DNA of 64,000 nucleotides. Source: Prosapia bicincta (lineage: Eukaryota; Arthropoda; Insecta; Hemiptera; Cercopidae). The stretch is taken from positions 283,476,925 to 283,540,924 of the forward strand of contig JBAIZL010000001.1 in the NCBI GenBank assembly GCA_036971475.1, written 5' to 3'. Every line of letters begins with the position of its first letter. Position 1 is the stretch's first letter. Below the pieces are notes generated by a model, which was not told the origin of the DNA, made no database searches, and saw only the letters and a list, made by a program, of their open reading frames with translations. The translations under genes were made by a program, and so were the position numbers. Shown one piece after another: positions 59,851 through 64,000 of the stretch.

Positions 59851-60786
59851 TATAGCCCTTATAATTTTTTTAAAGTAATTAAATATAGTTGGTGATTTTA
59901 ATAAACAGATATTTTGTGTACAGTACGCAGTCTCCAAATTTATCAGAAGGGGAGGGGGTCGAAAAGAATGGAGTTTAAAATTTAAGGTCAGTCAAACCCT
60001 ACATTACACTATTAGTTATTTCTTAGTCGGCCAGAGAACTTAGGACTTAGTCAGAAGACACGGCCACAGAAATACTGTAGTCAATTAGATTGGCAAAGTA
60101 ATACTAGATCCTTTCATCTATACTTTCCAAATTTCTGATATAAAACAAGATAGTTTGTAATCTGAGCTTTTTGTTTTTGGTTTGATTTAAACTCTTTATT
60201 AAACTCATAGGAAATAATAAAACATATTTCTGAAATACGTCGTATTCTTTTACTTTTTCATATTTACTTAGGAATAAACTCTACGAAGTAGAAGTTGAAA
60301 CTATTTTCTTACTCGCACAACAATTTATATTCCGTTTCCATGGTTACCAAATTTTGTTATACATTCGTTAAACTTAAAATGGTTATTTAAATCTTTAAAT
60401 AAGAAAATCTTCTTTCATTTTACACACAGTAGTTTGACTTTGTTTTGTAGGTTCGTTAGAAATAAAAGAAATAGTACACAATATTTAAGGTGAATATATT
60501 CAAGGCTAAAGAGATATTGAAATCAAACTGGAATAATAAACCATGCAACAGTGTCGGACTCCATCCGAGGATTATTGGTCATTTCTCAACGATGTTAACT
60601 TTCTTGACTTTCAGGCAGAAAAACCCGCAGTTTCTAAACATGTGTAAGTAAAGACGATCTTGTTAAATGTTGACATTAATTTGGTTTAGTAAATCAGTAC
60701 CTATTTATTTTAAATTATTTATTCTACTTAAACATCTAATAGTTTTTATTGTAATAAAATTTAAGAACAATTTAACGTGTTGAACT
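59851..60786. other. AT-rich spacer
   Basis: No gene recognised between the palindrome cluster and the 3' end of the LINE. Confidence 0.5.
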
Positions 60787-60798
60787 GTTTTTTTTTTT
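60787..60798 (-). other. LINE poly-A tail
   Basis: A run of T on the plus strand, preceded on the minus strand by TAATAAACAAATTG; marks the 3' end of the LINE. Confidence 0.7.
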
Positions 60799-60899
60799 CA
60801 ATTTGTTTATTATAAACTGCAACTAAGATAAATCCTATCTAGCAGCTTGCTTTCTGATGGAGATTACAATGTTCGTCTTGTTCCAGTGAAGATACTAAC

Positions 60900-63560
60900 T
60901 TAATGTTGCTCTGGAATCAAATCCAAAGGTTTAGTGCGCTTAAGTCTACGCACTGGTATCTTGTGAGCTAGTCGCATAGCTGCAGGGTTCATATGTTCCT
61001 GGAGCCGCCCGAAGTGATTTACTGCTGTAGTAGCGGCCTCCTCTTACGCTCTTCATTTTGAGGTCCCTAAGTATATAATAGTTACGGACGTACCATGGAG
61101 CTCCCACTATAGCTCTCAACACTTTATTTTGGAAGCGTTCTATTACTTGTAAATTGCTGCTCTTGGTGCATCCCCAAAGTGGTAACCCGTATGTCCATAC
61201 TGGCTTTAGCACTTGCTTATAAACAAGGAGTTTATTGTAGGGGCTTTACTCCGAATACCGGTTCATGAGCCATGCTAATCTTCTGCATCTTACATCTAGT
61301 TCATCTCTTTTTTTCTTCACATGAGATTTCCAGTTCAATTTAGCGTCCAATGTTAAACCTAGGTATTTCACCTCCTTACAATTAGGAACAACCCGGCTAT
61401 GTATTATGAGGTCAGTTTTGCTCTCTGCCTTATTGGTAAAAATAATATGAGCAGATTTATTTTCATTAAGTTTTATGCGCCTCTGCCTAGTCCACTCACT
61501 AACACTGTCCAGGGTGATCTGCAATTTAGCTGTTGCGTCAGCCTCATTTTGTGCAACAGACAGGATAGCTGTGTAATCTGCAAACGTCGCCATAATTGTA
61601 TTCCCATTTACAGGTATAAAGAGGTCTTGTATACAAGAGGTGCAATACCGGTCCAAGGACACTACCCTGAGGCACCCCAGCAACGATGTCCCTGAAACCA
61701 GAGTACTACCTATCCTGCTAGACGCGGAAGATTCTGTCCGCCAGATAGGACTTTAGTATTTGCCAGAATTCTTCTGGAAGATCTCGATGAATTTTATATA
61801 GTAAGCCACCGTGCCAAACACGATCAAATGCCTGGGATACATCAAGGAAGACACCAGAGCATACCCTCTTCATCTCCAAGGTTTCCTCAACTACTTCTAC
61901 AATTCGGTGCACCTGGTCTATAGTGGAGTGTTTGCTCCTGAAGCCGAATTGGTGGTTTGGAACCAAGTCTCGTTCTTCAATTATTGGTTTGAGTCGTTTC
62001 AGCAGCGGTCTCTTAAAAGTCTATGATGTCACTGGAAGCAATGATATCGGGCGATAAGTTGTTTTCTCATTCGGTGGTTTCCCTGGCTTCGCAATCATTA
62101 AGATTTCAGCTACCTTCCACTGTCTCGGAACATATTTTAACCGGAAGCACGCATTGAGCAAGTGGAGAAGTTTCATAACAGCTTTGTGTGGCAGCTCCTT
62201 CAGGGTCTCTCCAGTGATCAGATCATACCCGGGAGCTTATTTATTTGAAACCTTTGTTAATTCTTCCTGAAGTTCTTTGAAGGTGACATGTTGAATCATC
62301 AGGTTATCAGTCCTCCGTAAGTACGTGATATTTTCACTGGCAGTTTGTCGTGGCAAAGGGGTAAAGATATCTGCTAGATAGTCCGCAAAGACTTCTACTT
62401 TTTCTTTATCAGTTTTAACCCATGTGTAATTGCCTACCCTGATGGGTGGTATTTGGGTTTTTGGTCTCTTGAGTGAACTTGTGGCTTTCCACAGAGAATA
62501 GTCATTTACTTTATCTGCCGTCAGACCATGAAGATAGTTGCTGACTTCATCACTCTTGATTTGCCGCAGGGTGTCTCGTAGCTCATTAGTGAGACAATTT
62601 AGCGTGGTCTTGTCAGCTGGATCACGTGTCTGATGCCATAGCTGTCGAGCTTTCCTCTTCTTTTTCACTAATAGATGGACCTCAATGGTGCAGCATTTTT
62701 ATTGTTAACCGGCTTCTTGATAGGGTCAGGGGTGTTGTTCCAAGAACCCAGTTGTAGGTGATTGACAAACCTCTCCACCTCTTCTTCGAGTCGGTTGCTG
62801 TTTCTTATAGGCACAGAAAGCTCGATTTTATCTTCCAGCTCCAGCCGGAAGCTGTCCCAGTCTGTGCTTTCACTTGTCAACTTAGGAGCCGTTTGTCGTA
62901 ACAAGAGTTTTTCGCTAATTGATAAAATGACCGGTGTGTGGTCAGAGCTGAGATCACTACAGCTTTCTGTCCTAATGCAGTACCCTGCAAGCCCTCTTCT
63001 GACAAAAAAGACAATCAAGTCCGGCAGTTTTCTGATGTCAGTTGGCCAGTAGGTCGGCCTTTCAGTTGAATAGAAGTAACATTTTTGTTTGCATCCAGCT
63101 TCATACAATACCCTTCCTCTCGGAGTTATTAGACGGGAGCCCCAACAGGTATGTTTTGTATTGAAGTCACCACCCAACAAAAACTTGCGACCGAGGCTGG
63201 TAAAAAGCTCAATGTAGTCGACGTGGTGCCAACTATACTGTGGTGGGCAATAGATTGCAGAAACTGAGAAGGATTCTCTATTCTTTGGATAGATCGTAGT
63301 GACTTGCATCATAGCAAGTTGTATCTTCAGATCGAGAGAATGGCTAATAGTTTTTTTATAATCACTGCAGAACCTCCTCTGGCTATTCCTGATGGGTGGT
63401 TGGGGTAGTAAATATCAACCCCCACACTTTAACTACATTTTGTCGTGTAAAATGTGTTTCAGACACAAGACATATATCAATGTTCTCACTATTAAGAAAC
63501 AGTTCCAATTCATGAATTTTATTTTGAAGCCCATTGGCGTTCCATGTGGCTATTCATAAG
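60900..63560 (-). pseudogene. LINE ORF2: endonuclease and reverse transcriptase, frameshifted
   Basis: Begins near 63553 as ATWNANGLQNKIHELELFL, the N-terminus of the APE-type endonuclease. After frame breaks the piece 63312-62668 has LLGGDFNTKHTCWGS and SSDHTPVILSI, containing the GGDFN and SDH catalytic boxes. The 62668-62237 piece is the Jockey linker (KKRKARQLWHQTRDPADK). Reverse transcriptase follows: PISLLPV (~62050), HQFGFRSKHSTIDQVHRIVE, GVFLDVSQAFDRVW (catalytic Asp), and FADYTAILS, where the second catalytic Asp of the usual FADD is Tyr. The end is YGLPLWGCTKSSNLQVIERF, APWYVRN and [11 protein letters not shown], with TAA at 60902-60900. Confidence 0.8.
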
Positions 63561-63577
63561 TTATAGGATCTTTTTGC

Positions 63578-64000
63578 TTATTGAAACTGGTTTTTAACAG
63601 TCTTTTCTAGCTCGGTGAGCCTGTAGAATATGATTTTATTTATTTCACTTTGCTCCTCTAGCCGATGATGGATATGAGCCAGTTTTTGCCCTATGGATGA
63701 GGCTTCATAATCTTCGTATGACACAGGTCTCAAGGATTTGTTGGTTGTTACTTGAGCGAATGATTTTTCACCGAATTTGGTTTCCCCTGAATTAAGCTGC
63801 AGTTCAAGTTGCCTTTCACTGGCAGGCTGCGCTCGCCTAATTAGTTGTCTGTCTGGTTTAGAGTTAACATTATTTCTCCGTTTCTGAAGTTTGGCGACTT
63901 CACACCCTCTATAGTTGGCAGGATGCTCACCTTTACAATTATTACATTTTGGCACAGTCTGTCTACTAACAGTGCAGTCTTTTGTGAAGTGTTTGCCAGC
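63578..64000 (-). CDS. LINE ORF1 (Gag-like) C-terminal part, partial
   Basis: Open to the window edge. From the edge it reads GKHFTKDC, then VPKCNNCKGEHPANYRGCEV: CCHC zinc knuckles of the arrangement found in Jockey-type ORF1 (the last one 'PkC.nC.G.HpAnyrGC'). The remainder is a basic linker and a helical, possibly coiled-coil segment (EEQSEINKIIFYRLTELEKT) ending at TAA 63580-63578. ORF2 begins ~25 bp further on. The N-terminal part is outside the window. Confidence 0.8.
   Translation of the reverse strand, partial: AGKHFTKDCTVSRQTVPKCNNCKGEHPANYRGCEVAKLQKRRNNVNSKPDRQLIRRAQPASERQLELQLNSGETKFGEKSFAQVTTNKSLRPVSYEDYEASSIGQKLAHIHHRLEEQSEINKIIFYRLTELEKTVKNQFQ

Larger units (their letters stand above)
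60787..64000 (-). mobile_element. Jockey-type LINE, 5' end outside window
   Basis: Runs on the minus strand from beyond 64000 to a poly-A tail (poly-T on plus at 60787-60798) preceded by AATAAAC. Order: ORF1 zinc-knuckle end, then ORF2 endonuclease, linker, reverse transcriptase and the C-terminal [11 protein letters not shown] motif, followed by a ~100-bp 3' UTR. Both ORFs are recognisable, but ORF2 carries several frameshifts and stops, so it is a dead copy. No RNase H domain is seen, fitting the Jockey clade. The target duplication cannot be checked because the 5' end is outside. Confidence 0.85.

Overview
This window looks like an AT-rich, repeat-dense arthropod nuclear genome, most likely an insect. 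The evidence is a spliced gene with a SIAH-type RING followed by what resembles the insect domain DUF4729, together with BEL/Pao, Jockey-like, Penelope-like (PLE), hAT, pogo-like and Tc1/mariner-superfamily elements. No prokaryotic operons, CRISPR arrays, rRNA or confident tRNA genes were seen. All calls come from reading and hand translation; no database search was run.

Layout. 1-12 kb: AT-rich non-coding DNA with dispersed repeat families (called R1 and R2 here), TA microsatellites and a small insertion at 7.5 kb that interrupts an R1 copy. 12.1-14.9 kb: a complete but decayed hAT element with terminal inverted repeats and an 8-bp target duplication. 16.1-16.9 kb: four tandem copies of a ~200-bp unit. 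21-22.3 kb: a 5'-truncated LINE fragment (RNase H end) bounded by inverted Penelope-like termini. 25.3 kb: a 254-bp inverted-repeat unit with a hammerhead-like motif and a 12-bp target duplication. 27.9-28.4 kb: a ~510-bp CA array. 30.4-31.7 kb: a decayed hAT transposase next to a 40-bp minisatellite. 33.3 kb: a pogo-type MITE.

34.0-45.5 kb (minus strand) holds the only convincing host gene: six coding exons joining in frame into a 451-residue protein. Its introns contain a Tc1/mariner-superfamily pseudogene, a Jockey-like pseudogene, three inverted-repeat Penelope-like units, a tandem repeat and a compound microsatellite. About 1.2 kb upstream of its first coding exon, in the same orientation, lies a full-length BEL/Pao retrotransposon (46.7-53.0 kb) with an intact 1777-codon polyprotein, apparently identical 401-bp LTRs and a 5-bp target duplication, so it is a recent and possibly active insertion. 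A Penelope GIY-YIG remnant with a hammerhead-like 3' motif follows directly. 55.5-60 kb carries another inverted-repeat unit, two degenerate tandem arrays and a cluster of nested AT-rich palindromes. 60.8-64 kb is the 3' two-thirds of a frameshifted Jockey-type LINE running off the window edge.

The main novelty candidate is a set of short (~200-340 bp) ORF-less units. Each consists of two inverted arms, a hammerhead-ribozyme-like core near the right arm and a ~20-45-nt one-sided tail, with 8-13-bp direct repeats at the clearest copies. They look like minimal Penelope-like elements in which inverted pseudo-LTRs have lost the whole ORF. The stems of the hammerhead-like fold covary between copies.
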